Assembly: GCF_050753365.1 (NCBI RefSeq)
Contig: NZ_JBLZFY010000011.1
Span: 1 to 64,000, forward strand
Origin: Geminocystis sp050753365
GTDB lineage: Bacteria > Cyanobacteriota > Cyanobacteriia > Cyanobacteriales > Cyanobacteriaceae
DNA length: 64,000 bases
Direction: 5' to 3'
Below, one piece after another: positions 16,410-25,231 of the stretch. Position numbers and translations under genes: made by a program. The notes below the pieces were generated by a model. It had not been told where the DNA came from and ran no database searches. It saw nothing but the letters and a program-made list of their open reading frames with translations. Every line of letters begins with the position of its first letter. The first letter of the stretch is position 1.

Positions 16410-18185
16410 TTAGAAAGTAAAGGTAGTTCTTAAAGTACCGATAATTCCATCTTGGTTGCTACCTTGGTTAGTATTACTTACCCAAATAACACCAGGAGTA
16501 ACAGAAATATTGTCAGTTAACTGATACTTGTAGAAGGCTTCCACATGGATGGGGATATTGTCAGAAGTGATACGAACTCGACGAGAATTACCACTAGGAT
16601 CAGTTACAAAGTAGCGAGCGCTTCCATTGTAAGGTTGAACACCGGCAAAGATACCTAAAACGCTACCTTCTTTGAATAAGTCTGGGAAAGCAACACCACC
16701 ACCATAACTCCAAACATCATCGTTACCACGTCCTAATCTGGTTACGTTGGTATAATTGAAGAAAGCACTTAAGCTAACAGCATCACTCAAACGCCATGCT
16801 ACTTGAGTTCCATAAGAACTACTTGCTTTATCACCTTGGTCAACGGTAGTTCCAGCTCCGAAACGGCGTTCTAAAATGCTATTTAATTGGCTATTGCTTT
16901 GGTTAGCTAATTGAGTACCAACGATACCAAAACCGCTACCAGCACCGCCTCCGAAGATAGGACTATCTTCTTTGTGGAAACCATGAACGTAAGTGAAGCC
17001 TAATGCAAAGGTATCGCTCATGTTGAAATTAAGTTGACCTAACATAGAGTAGTCACCGTTGAACATACCAGCACCTCTTTCAGGAGAGTTAGGAGAACCA
17101 CCAGCTAAGTAACTTACCGTTGCAGTACTAGGTCCAAGTAAACCTTCTAAGAAACCTAAACGGTAGCTGAAAGCAACCCCAGAACCACCACCAACACGAT
17201 AGATAGGACTTTCAGAAGCGAAGGGACTTAACGCACCATTACCACCATCGTAGTCTTCAAAGAAGGGGTTGAGGGTAGGAGCGTAGTCACTGTGAATACC
17301 ACCCCAAGCCGCTACATAGGTTTTAATTTCAGCATTTTCACCTAATTTAATAGGGGCATAGTAAGCCAACCAGTCAACTTCAACATTATTATCAGCACCG
17401 GGATAAAGGTTAAAGGTTTGATTTAACACAGCACTAGGTCCCGAAACATTTCTGTTTTGAACGGGTAAGCCAGGAGTACGAAATGTGTTGCGACCAGAAA
17501 CATTGAATGCACCAGCATTACCTGCGGATAAACGAGTGATTAAGGTGTCTTCTCCAGTGAAACTGGTTTCTAAGGCTAAACGAACACGGTTAGCAAGGAT
17601 TGCTTGGTTTCCATCTTCAAAGTTTTGGGTTAAAGCCATGATAACTTCCCCTTTTAACTTGGTAGTGGTGGAGAACTGATGATCTTCTAAGAATGCAACT
17701 CTACCTTCTAAGTTGTCAACTCTTGCACCTAATGCCGCTAATTCAGACTCAAACTCAGCCATTAAGCGTTTTAGTTTTTCGATGTCTTCTCTCATTACAC
17801 CTTGACTAGAGGCAATTAAACGCTCCATTTGTTGCATACAAGCGTTTAAACCTGCGGCGAACTCGTAACGACTTAAGGCACGGTTTCCACGGAAGGTTCG
17901 ATCGGGATAACCAACGATACAACCATAGTTTTCTACTAAGCTACGGAGAGCTTCAAAAGCCCAATCGGTAGGAGATACGTCTCTGAGTTGAGAAACACTG
18001 GTAACTTGATCTTGAGAAGATACACCACCTTCAGCGCTGTAGCTATCTAATTGATTGATAATTTGAGCATTTACTTCAGTATTAACCTGAGAGATTTCGT
18101 TCGCTTGAACTTGTCCAGTGGCTAATAAACTAGCACCCACTAATACGGGGGTTACTTTAACGGATTTCCAGAAATTCTTTTTCAT
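16410..18185 (-). CDS. SLH-domain OprB-type (iron uptake) porin
   Basis: Outer-membrane porin of about 591 residues. A signal peptide (MKKNFWKSV through ATGQVQA) is followed by an SLH domain (VSPTDWAFEALRSLVENYG, GYPDRTFRGNRALSRYEFA) that binds peptidoglycan-linked polymer, a short coiled coil (about 130-165), and a C-terminal beta barrel ending in Phe (GTLRTTFTF). Cyanobacterial relatives take up inorganic ions, notably iron. The frame is open to 18206, but a GTGAGGAAA ribosome binding site precedes the ATG at 18185, which also gives a clean signal peptide. It has its own terminator. Confidence 0.9.
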   Translation of the reverse strand: MKKNFWKSVKVTPVLVGASLLATGQVQANEISQVNTEVNAQIINQLDSYSAEGGVSSQDQVTSVSQLRDVSPTDWAFEALRSLVENYGCIVGYPDRTFRGNRALSRYEFAAGLNACMQQMERLIASSQGVMREDIEKLKRLMAEFESELAALGARVDNLEGRVAFLEDHQFSTTTKLKGEVIMALTQNFEDGNQAILANRVRLALETSFTGEDTLITRLSAGNAGAFNVSGRNTFRTPGLPVQNRNVSGPSAVLNQTFNLYPGADNNVEVDWLAYYAPIKLGENAEIKTYVAAWGGIHSDYAPTLNPFFEDYDGGNGALSPFASESPIYRVGGGSGVAFSYRLGFLEGLLGPSTATVSYLAGGSPNSPERGAGMFNGDYSMLGQLNFNMSDTFALGFTYVHGFHKEDSPIFGGGAGSGFGIVGTQLANQSNSQLNSILERRFGAGTTVDQGDKASSSYGTQVAWRLSDAVSLSAFFNYTNVTRLGRGNDDVWSYGGGVAFPDLFKEGSVLGIFAGVQPYNGSARYFVTDPSGNSRRVRITSDNIPIHVEAFYKYQLTDNISVTPGVIWVSNTNQGSNQDGIIGTLRTTFTF

Positions 18186-18424
18186 AGTTTTAGTTTCCTC
18201 ACACATTATTACTGCTATTAGTTTTAATCGAAAAACAAAGATTTAACAGTTTCATATTGTTATATTAACACGAAAATATAAATTGATCACTAATAAATCT
18301 TAAAACTTTGTTAAGGTATCTTAACTTTTAGTTAACTATTACCTTATGCCGTATGCTATGGCAATTTAAGGATTGTCATTGATAAATATACCAGTAAGGA
18401 CACCCTTCTTCCGCAGAAGGGAAA

Positions 18425-18650
18425 AAAGGATGCCAAGTTATAGAAAAATGTGGGTTTTTAAGTTTTCCAAAACTCTGACTGCTGGAAGGAATAATGAGTC
18501 AAAGTTTGAAACTGTTTTTCACCCAGTCTGTAATCTTTTTCTGATTAAACAGCCCCAGCACACAGCCGAGTTTGAATCACCAGAAAACCCACAATCTTAC
18601 TACTACTATCTATCATGGGCATCACCTCCTGTTCTTCCTGAACGGCTTTT
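18425..18650. ncRNA. candidate structured RNA or MITE upstream of bioB
   Basis: A non-coding stretch with nested long-range complementarity. GATGCC (18429-18434) pairs with GGCATC (18618-18623), TGTGGGTTTT (18459-18468) with AAAACCCACA (18585-18594), and inside them AAAACTCTGACTGCTGG faces CCAGCACACAGCCGAGTTT. A CTGTAATC/GATTAAACAG hairpin sits at the tip. On the minus strand the outer stem runs into six Ts, like a terminator. The plus strand carries ATCACCTCCT (18622-18631), identical to the anti-Shine-Dalgarno end of 16S rRNA. The strand is undecided; I cannot assign it to 6S RNA, SRP RNA, tmRNA or RNase P RNA. Confidence 0.45.
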
Positions 18651-18763
18651 AATTAATTTACTGAAAATATCTAACTTATAAATTTGAAAATGACCACAGT
18701 AAAATCGATCGTATCTGCGATGATATAATTACATAGTCACTCAAACACAAGGGGAATTTATCG

Positions 18764-19819
18764 GTGGTAAATACGATTAGTAAACCAAAAACAATATCAA
18801 TAACGACACTTAATCAATGGTTAGAAGCATTAAGCGATCGAATTATTAAAGGAGACAAGATCGATCGAGAGGAAGCCTTAAAACTCACAGAAATAGAAGG
18901 AGAAGAGAATATCTTATTATTATGTGAATATGCCGATCGAATCCGTCAAGCCCGTTGCGGAAATATTGTGGACTTATGCAGTATCGTTAATATTAAATCT
19001 GGTAACTGTTCAGAAAACTGTAGTTTTTGTTCTCAATCAGTACATCATCAAGGCAAAGACTCTCCTGTTTACGGCTTAAAATCCAGGGAAGAAATATTGG
19101 AATATGCCAAAGCCGCCGATGAAGCAGGGGCGAAAAGATTTTGTTTAGTATCCCAAGGACGAGGATTAAAATATAATAGCCCTAAAAATAACGAATTTGA
19201 AGAAATTTTAGCCACTGTTAAACAAATTATCGCCGAAACAAACGTTAAACCCTGTTGCGCTTTAGGAGAAGTTACCCTCGAACAAGCTCAAGCCCTCAAG
19301 GAAGCTGGTGTTACCCGTTATAATCATAACTTGGAATCCTCTGCGAATTTTTATGATAAAATCGTCACTACCCACACATGGCTCGATCGAGTAGAAACAG
19401 TTAAAAACCTCAAGAAAGCAGGGATTCAAGCCTGTACGGGGGGGATCATGGGCATGGGAGAAACGTGGGCTGATAGAGTCGATTTAGCCCTCTCTCTGAG
19501 AGAATTAGAAGTAGAGTCTGTCCCTATTAACTTACTCAACCCCAGAGAAGGTACACCTTTAGGGCATGAAACAAAACTTACTCCCTTAGAAGCCGTAAAA
19601 ACCATCGCTATTTTTCGTTTTATTTTACCTACGCAAATATTACGTTATGCTGGAGGTAGAGAAGCGGTATTAGGAGATTGGCAACGTCAGGGCTTAAAAT
19701 CTGGCATCAACGCTATGTTAATCGGTAATTATCTTACCACTTTAGGGCAATCTCCCGAAGAAGATCATGCTATGTTAGCAGAATTAGGATTACAAGGAGG
19801 AGAAACTCCTGTTAATTAG
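18764..19819 (+). CDS. bioB: biotin synthase
   Basis: Radical SAM enzyme that inserts sulfur into dethiobiotin, the last step of biotin synthesis. The CxxxCxxC cluster site is C82-C86-C89 (NCSENCSFC). Downstream conserved segments include YNHNLESSANFYDKIVTTHT, GIMGMGETWADRVDLALSLRELE and the Arg-bearing RYAGGREAVL. The start is GTG at 18764, with AAGGGGA about 12 bases upstream. Length of 351 is normal. No other bio genes are adjacent. The structured region at 18425-18650 lies just upstream. Confidence 0.95.
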   Translation: MVNTISKPKTISITTLNQWLEALSDRIIKGDKIDREEALKLTEIEGEENILLLCEYADRIRQARCGNIVDLCSIVNIKSGNCSENCSFCSQSVHHQGKDSPVYGLKSREEILEYAKAADEAGAKRFCLVSQGRGLKYNSPKNNEFEEILATVKQIIAETNVKPCCALGEVTLEQAQALKEAGVTRYNHNLESSANFYDKIVTTHTWLDRVETVKNLKKAGIQACTGGIMGMGETWADRVDLALSLRELEVESVPINLLNPREGTPLGHETKLTPLEAVKTIAIFRFILPTQILRYAGGREAVLGDWQRQGLKSGINAMLIGNYLTTLGQSPEEDHAMLAELGLQGGETPVN

Positions 19820-19821
19820 GG

Positions 19822-19990
19822 GTTGCACCTGAGTTCGATATAAGATGATGAAGATAAGAGGGGGAAGAGGGGGAAGAGGGGGAAGAGGGGGAAGAAAATG
19901 CTTTCAAATCTTCTTATGATTCGATCGCGCAGCGCTGCTGAAGAGCGATCGATTTAATCTAATTTTTATATCGAACTGAAGTGGTTGCGA
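19822..19990. repeat. MITE-like inverted-repeat element with internal tandem repeat
   Basis: GAGTTCGATATAA near 19831 is matched inversely by TTATATCGAACTGAA near 19967, with weaker complementarity outward (TTGCACC facing AAGTGG). Between them lie four copies of a ten-base purine repeat GGGGGAAGAG (about 19860-19900) and a second palindromic piece built on CGATCG (19921-19952). The inverted ends without an ORF suggest a small non-autonomous element. The rest of the bioB-topA gap (to 20269) contains only a GGTTGAAC..GTTCAACC hairpin near 20096. Confidence 0.5.
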
Positions 19991-20269
19991 AGAAAGTATT
20001 TTGATGAAGGGGAATAATCTCTAATAGGTAATAGACATCTCTTATAATTAGGGTTTGCTTGAAGATAGGAAAGCTATTAGAATCAACGGTTTAGATGGGT
20101 TGAACACTGTTCAACCCCTACGTTTACAAAAAAGTGTGCATTTTTGGCAATTTTTACTTAAAAACTAGGCATAAAATATAAAGTTATAAACGTTACATTG
20201 AGAGATAATAACGTTAAAACTATTGCCTGTTGCCTTCCTTCACCAAAATACTTTTTCAGCAGACTCTAA

Positions 20270-22918
20270 TTACTGATTACTTTTTTTGGTGGCTGTTTTT
20301 TTGGCGGTAGTTGTCTTTTTCGTTGTGGTTTTTTTAGCAGTAGTTGCTTTTTTAGTCGCTGTTTTTTTAGCTGGAGTTTTATCTTTTAAAAGCAATAACG
20401 CCTTATCTAAATTCATACTTTCTACGGTTTCCCCGTCAGGTAATTTGACATTGGTTTTACCATGTTTAAAATATACTCCATAAGGACCTTCATAAATGTT
20501 AATGGCTTCTTTGTCTTCGGGATGCAACCCTAACTCTTTTAAGGGTGGTTTTGTCGCCCCTCGTCTTCCCCGTGTTGCTTTTGGTTGTGCAAGTAATTCC
20601 AAAGCTCGATCGAGACTTATAGTCAACACATCGTCTTCTTTCTTCAAAGAGCGATAATCTTTTCCCTCTGTACCTTGATCATGGACGACATACGCACCAA
20701 AACGTCCTAAACTAGCTTTAATGGGTTTTCCTGTGTCGGGATGCTCTCCAAGAGTACGAGGAAGGGTTAAATATCCCAATGCCATGTCTAAGGTGATGTC
20801 TTCGGGTTGCACTCCTTTAGGAAAAGATGCCGTTTTCGGTTTCTTGGCTTTGCCTTGGGGCTTGTCGCCTAATTGTACATAAGGACCATAAGTGCCGATT
20901 AATAAGTATATAGGCTCTTGAGTTTCAGGATCATTACCTAAAATGGGAGGTCCTTCGACTTTTTGCTTCAAGAGTACTTCTATTTGTTTCGAGTCGAGAT
21001 CAGAAGGAGTAAGATCGGCAGGAATAGAGGATTTTACGACTTCTTCCCCGTAATTTGCCTCAATATAAGCTCCAAACTTACCTATTTTGACAGTTACGTC
21101 TAAATTCTCTAATTCTATGGCTTTTGCAGTTTGGGGATCAATATCAGTTTCTCTGACTTTCACCTGATTTTGCAATCCCTTCTCTCCTCGATAGAATTTG
21201 TCAAGGTAAGGCAACCATTTTTCGTTACCCGATGCAATATCATCAAGGCTTTGCTCCATTTTTGAGGTGAATTTAGTATCCACTAATTCCTCAAAGTTTT
21301 TCTCTAACAAGGAGGTAACAGCAAAGGCGGTAAAGGTAGGAATCAGTGCCTTATTGCGTAACTGTGCATAACCTCGATCGACGATCGTACCGATTATACT
21401 AGCATAGGTACTAGGACGACCTACCCCTTCACTTTCCAATGTTTTCACTAAGGATGCTTCTGTATATCGAGCTGGAGGTTGGGTTTCGTGGTGAATCACC
21501 TCTAATTTTTTACAATCGGGCTTGTCTCCCTCCTTCAAATCTGGTAAGATAACCTCTTGATTCTCTAATGCACCTTCAGGATCGTCCGAACCTTCTACAT
21601 AAGCCCTGAAAAATCCTGCAAAATCGATTCTTTTGCCTGTCGATCGAAATATCGCATCTTCCACCGCCATATTTACGGAAATTTGGGTTAATTGAGCATC
21701 CGCCATTTGACTGGCAACGGTGCGTTTCCAGATTAAATCATACAACCCTAACTCTTTGTCTCTCAATCCTGTTTCTTTGGGAATGCGAAAAGTACTACCA
21801 GCAGGACGGATGGCTTCGTGGGCTTCCTGTGCGCCTTTTGCCTTAGTTTTGTACTGTCTTGGTTTGGGGCTTAAATACTCTTTGCCATACATCGATTCTA
21901 CACAACTACGCGCGGCGGTAATGGCTTGATCAGACAAATGTACTGAGTCTGTTCTCATGTAGGTAATATAACCATTTTCATAGAGACTTTGAGCAATACG
22001 CATGGTATCCTTTGCCCCTAAGCCCAATTTACGGTTCGCTTCCTGTTGCAAAGTGGAAGTAGTGAAAGGTGGAGAAGGGGAGCGTTTGGTAGCTTTTTCA
22101 TCTGTCTCCGTTACTTCCCAAGTCTTTCCTGTTAAACGGGCTTTTAATTCTGTCGCTTCCTGTTCATTTAGTACAACTACTTTTTTATTCTTAGCTAGTT
22201 TTCCAGTCTTAGGGTCAAAATCGCTACCATTTGCCACTTTTTGCCCTTTTAAGGTCGTTAATTTTGCTTCAAAGTCTGTTTTGGCATAATTTAACAACGC
22301 CTTTAAATCCCAGTATTGAGCTTCTTTAAAAGCCCTTCTTTCTCGTTCTTTCTGTACTAATAGACGCACTGCGACAGATTGTACTCTCCCTGCCGATAAC
22401 CCTGCCGCAATTTTTTTCCACAGCAAAGGAGATAGGGTATAGCCCACTAATCGATCGAGAATACGCCGTGTTTCTTGGGCGTGTACCAAATTTTCATCAA
22501 TATCACGACAATTCTTTAAGGCTTGTTGAATGGCATCTTTAGTAATTTCATGGAAAACCATACGCTTGATAGGCACTTTAGGCTTAAGTAGCTGTAATAA
22601 ATGCCAACTAATGCTTTCTCCTTCCCTGTCTTCATCCGTTGCCAGAATTAACTCATCGGCAGATTTTAAGGCTTGTTTTAATTGCTGTACGGTTTTATTC
22701 TTACCTTTAGGGATGACATAGATAGGCTCAAAATTATTATCAACATTTACCCCTAATCTTGCCCATTCATATTGTTTATATTCAGGGGGAATTTCCTCCG
22801 CAGAGGAGGGCAAATCTCGAATATGCCCCATAGATGCCTCTACCTGATAATCTTTAGGAAGGTAGTTGCGTATGGTTTTGGCTTTGGTGGGCGATTCAAC
22901 AATGACTAATGTGGACAT
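20270..22918 (-). CDS. topA: DNA topoisomerase I
   Basis: Type IA topoisomerase that relaxes negative supercoils. The TOPRIM domain starts at the N-terminus (TLVIVESPTKAKTI, then ATDEDREGE near 94-101). The active-site tyrosine is Y320 in YITYMRTDS. The C-terminal third has four Topo_C repeats (for example LPRTLGEHPDTGKPIKASLG) in place of the four-Cys zinc fingers of the E. coli enzyme. It ends in a tail of about 35 residues of Lys/Thr/Ala repeats (KKTATKKATTAKK), probably a DNA-binding extension. Length 882 is typical for cyanobacteria. Confidence 0.97.
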   Translation of the reverse strand: MSTLVIVESPTKAKTIRNYLPKDYQVEASMGHIRDLPSSAEEIPPEYKQYEWARLGVNVDNNFEPIYVIPKGKNKTVQQLKQALKSADELILATDEDREGESISWHLLQLLKPKVPIKRMVFHEITKDAIQQALKNCRDIDENLVHAQETRRILDRLVGYTLSPLLWKKIAAGLSAGRVQSVAVRLLVQKERERRAFKEAQYWDLKALLNYAKTDFEAKLTTLKGQKVANGSDFDPKTGKLAKNKKVVVLNEQEATELKARLTGKTWEVTETDEKATKRSPSPPFTTSTLQQEANRKLGLGAKDTMRIAQSLYENGYITYMRTDSVHLSDQAITAARSCVESMYGKEYLSPKPRQYKTKAKGAQEAHEAIRPAGSTFRIPKETGLRDKELGLYDLIWKRTVASQMADAQLTQISVNMAVEDAIFRSTGKRIDFAGFFRAYVEGSDDPEGALENQEVILPDLKEGDKPDCKKLEVIHHETQPPARYTEASLVKTLESEGVGRPSTYASIIGTIVDRGYAQLRNKALIPTFTAFAVTSLLEKNFEELVDTKFTSKMEQSLDDIASGNEKWLPYLDKFYRGEKGLQNQVKVRETDIDPQTAKAIELENLDVTVKIGKFGAYIEANYGEEVVKSSIPADLTPSDLDSKQIEVLLKQKVEGPPILGNDPETQEPIYLLIGTYGPYVQLGDKPQGKAKKPKTASFPKGVQPEDITLDMALGYLTLPRTLGEHPDTGKPIKASLGRFGAYVVHDQGTEGKDYRSLKKEDDVLTISLDRALELLAQPKATRGRRGATKPPLKELGLHPEDKEAINIYEGPYGVYFKHGKTNVKLPDGETVESMNLDKALLLLKDKTPAKKTATKKATTAKKTTTKKTTTAKKTATKKSNQ

Positions 22919-22982
22919 AGATTATTATTTCGGTTCTCTCTTTTGCTACTATACCTATAATTTAACTATTTAGCACATAACT

Positions 22983-23151
22983 GAGCAATGAGTAATGAGT
23001 AATGAGTAATGGGGAATGAGTCGCTTTAGCAGACGGTAGCTATTAGACGTGTAATTTATTACACGGCGTGTTATTAATTAACATCTTCAATTCCTAATTC
23101 TTAATTCTTAATTCTTAATTCTTAATTCTTAATTCTTAATTCTTAATTCTC
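22983..23151. repeat. heptanucleotide tandem repeats upstream of the ABC ATPase
   Basis: Two runs: GAGTAAT units at 22983-23020 and TTCTTAA units at about 23090-23151, the latter ending five bases before the next start codon. Between them is the palindrome GTGTAATTTATTACAC, found again at about 48856, and AGTCGCTTTAGCAGA, found inverted near 28183. Runs of this kind are short tandemly repeated repetitive sequences known from cyanobacteria. Confidence 0.85.
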
Positions 23152-23155
23152 CATT

Positions 23156-24112
23156 ATGATCGAAGTTGAAAATTTAAGTAAAATTTACGGTGCAACTCAA
23201 GCGATAAAAGATGTCTCTTTTTCTGTGGAAAAGGGTACTATTTTAGGTTTTTTAGGACCAAATGGAGCAGGAAAAACTACAACTATGCGTATCCTGAGTG
23301 GTTATATTCCAGCCTCATCGGGAAAGGCGAAAATTGCTGGTTTTGAAGTCCATGATAACCCTATGGCGGTAAGGGAAAGAATTGGTTATCTACCCGAAAC
23401 TCCTCCCCTTTATACGGATATGACGGTGACGGATTATCTTGGTTTCGTGACAAAAATTAAGGGGATTCCTAGTGGCGATCGAACCGAAAAGATCAAAAAG
23501 GCGTTACAATGTTGTCAACTAGAAGATCGATCGAATACCATTATCAGGAAGTTATCGAAGGGTTATCGTCAAAGAGTTGGTATCGCCCAAGCTATTGTCC
23601 ATGAGCCTCCTGTTATCATATTAGATGAGCCTACCGTAGGTTTAGATCCTCGTCAAATTATCGAAGTCAGAAACTTGATTAAAAGTTTAGCAGGAGAAAG
23701 AACTGTTATTCTCTCTACTCATATTTTGCCCGAAGTGAGCATGACTTGTGATTTTGTAACAATTATTAACAAAGGTACGGTTGTGGCAACAGGGAAACCT
23801 GAAGAATTGTTACAGCAGATGCAGGGTAACGCAGGTTATGAGATAGAAGTGGAAGGAAACAGCGATAATTTATTAGATAAATTGCAAGAAATTTCTGGGG
23901 TTAAAAGTGTCAAAATAAACCCTATAACTGAGATAGAAAATCGTTTTTTAATCAATATTAATCTTGATAATAATTATGATTCAGGGAAAGATATTGCCTC
24001 ATTAATTGTTTATGAAGGATTGGGAATTTATGAAATGAAAAGAAGTCATCCTTCCCTCGAAGATGTCTTTTTACAACTTACCACTAATGACGCTACTATT
24101 GAGGATAATTAA
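23156..24112 (+). CDS. ABC transporter ATP-binding protein (ABC-2 type)
   Basis: A 318-residue ATPase. Walker A is GPNGAGKTT near residues 34-42, the signature is LSKGYRQRVG near 138, Walker B is PPVIILDEPTVGLDP, and the H-loop is LSTHIL. A C-terminal domain of about 90 residues follows, as in GldA/Ccm-like exporters of the ABC-2 class. Family partners are membrane permeases, but no permease gene follows here, so its partner must be elsewhere. The heptamer run at 23090-23151 occupies the place of the ribosome binding site. Confidence 0.9.
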   Translation: MIEVENLSKIYGATQAIKDVSFSVEKGTILGFLGPNGAGKTTTMRILSGYIPASSGKAKIAGFEVHDNPMAVRERIGYLPETPPLYTDMTVTDYLGFVTKIKGIPSGDRTEKIKKALQCCQLEDRSNTIIRKLSKGYRQRVGIAQAIVHEPPVIILDEPTVGLDPRQIIEVRNLIKSLAGERTVILSTHILPEVSMTCDFVTIINKGTVVATGKPEELLQQMQGNAGYEIEVEGNSDNLLDKLQEISGVKSVKINPITEIENRFLININLDNNYDSGKDIASLIVYEGLGIYEMKRSHPSLEDVFLQLTTNDATIEDN

Positions 24113-24194
24113 CAAAAAACGGGTTAAAGGCTTGAATATTTTCAACCCCTACGAAGCAATTAAAAATTTTTTTTGAAGATACCTATTTAAGATT

Positions 24195-24620
24195 ATGAAT
24201 AATAAATATCATATAATTTACGATGGAAACTGTAATTTATGCGTGACTTTTACTCAACTATTAGAAAAGTTCGATCGAGGTAAATTATTCAATTATATTC
24301 CTATGCAAAATACAGAAGTTTTAGAACAATTAAACATTACTTTTAAAGATTGCGAATTAGGAATGATATTGATAGATAGTAAAAATCTTAATCAACGTTG
24401 GCAAGGCAGTTTAGCCGCCGAAAAAATCCTAGAATTGTTACCCAATGGTGAATTATTTATCAATGCTTATCGGGCAATTCCGGGGTTAAAATGGTTAGGA
24501 GATAACAGTTATTTACAAATTAGAGATAACCGTTATCAGTGGTTTGGTAGTAGAGAAAAAACCTATTATTCAGATTATAGTTTTAACTGTGAAAATAATC
24601 CTAATTGTACTGTCCAATAA
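24195..24620 (+). CDS. DCC-family (DUF393) thiol-disulfide oxidoreductase-like protein
   Basis: A 141-residue DUF393 protein. The N-terminal motif is IIYDGNCNLC, with the C-x-x-C of the family near residues 13-16, and ends of helices as in thioredoxin-like folds. Later conserved parts are the AAEKIL and LPNGELF.AYRAIPGLKWL segments. Substrate unknown. It follows the ABC ATPase by 82 bases and may be cotranscribed, without an evident functional tie. Confidence 0.85.
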   Translation: MNNKYHIIYDGNCNLCVTFTQLLEKFDRGKLFNYIPMQNTEVLEQLNITFKDCELGMILIDSKNLNQRWQGSLAAEKILELLPNGELFINAYRAIPGLKWLGDNSYLQIRDNRYQWFGSREKTYYSDYSFNCENNPNCTVQ

Positions 24621-24696
24621 AATTATAATAATTTAGTCATAATTTTCATAGTATTTCGATGACAAAATCAAGAGAATTTTAAATTTTTAATTACTT

Positions 24697-24723
24697 GAGA
24701 TTGCTTCGTACCTCGCAATGACA
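24697..24723 (+). repeat. interspersed GATTGCTTCGT/CTCGCAATGACA repeat, copy 1
   Basis: Begins GAGATTGCTTCGT and ends CCTCGCAATGACA. The same unit recurs at 28958-29011 (expanded), 36858-36882 (degraded), 48937-48963 and, inverted, at 52285-52312, always between genes. Confidence 0.8.
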
Positions 24724-24768
24724 ATAAAAAAGTATTTTAAATCAATATACTTTGATTCTATATCTAAT

Positions 24769-25110
24769 TTATTCGATCGATTCCATTTGCACAATAATCA
24801 ATTCTTGTCTAGTTTTACCACAGGGTTCGCTACTTTGACAATCATTAATATTAGCTAATTCATAGGTTAAATAAACTTTTTTATCTAACAATTCTTGAGA
24901 TTCTTCACAAATTTCAAAACTAGCACCTATAATATTTTCGTTGCCATTATCATCAATTAAAGTGACATAACACATTAAATCACCATTAACTAATTCTTTG
25001 ACAATTCCAGTGGTTAAATTATTGTTTTCTTGACTTAATATAGGAGTAGAAGAACAACCCCATAATAGAGTTATTATTGTTAATAAAAAAGTGTTAATTT
25101 TGTTATTCAT
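24769..25110 (-). CDS. small putative lipoprotein
   Basis: A 113-residue protein with a lipoprotein signal: positively charged start, hydrophobic FLLTIITLLWG, then Cys19 in a LLWGC lipobox. After export and lipidation the mature protein of about 95 residues would be anchored in the membrane. It has four further Cys residues (MCYVTLI, FEICEES, NDCQSSEPCG) that could form disulfides. No recognised domain. It is divergent from the restriction-modification gene. Confidence 0.7.
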   Translation of the reverse strand: MNNKINTFLLTIITLLWGCSSTPILSQENNNLTTGIVKELVNGDLMCYVTLIDDNGNENIIGASFEICEESQELLDKKVYLTYELANINDCQSSEPCGKTRQELIIVQMESIE

Positions 25111-25231
25111 AATGTTATTTTTCTTTAGTAAAAAAATGATGGTGGATTATCCTTAATTTTTTTGTTGCTTCTTACACCTAATTCCTTGTGAGCTATAATA
25201 CAATATAGTTTACTTCGATCGATCCTTTACC

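Noticed and set aside
18425..18650. Assignment as 6S RNA, SRP RNA, tmRNA or RNase P RNA
   Set aside because: The closing stem suggests 6S-like folding, but none of the conserved motifs of these RNAs is present.
18373..18681. A 102-codon plus-strand frame before bioB
   Set aside because: Composition is not protein-like, and the stretch is explained by long-range RNA-type pairing.
22983..23151. CRISPR array
   Set aside because: The units are contiguous seven-base repeats without spacers; no cas genes are in the window.
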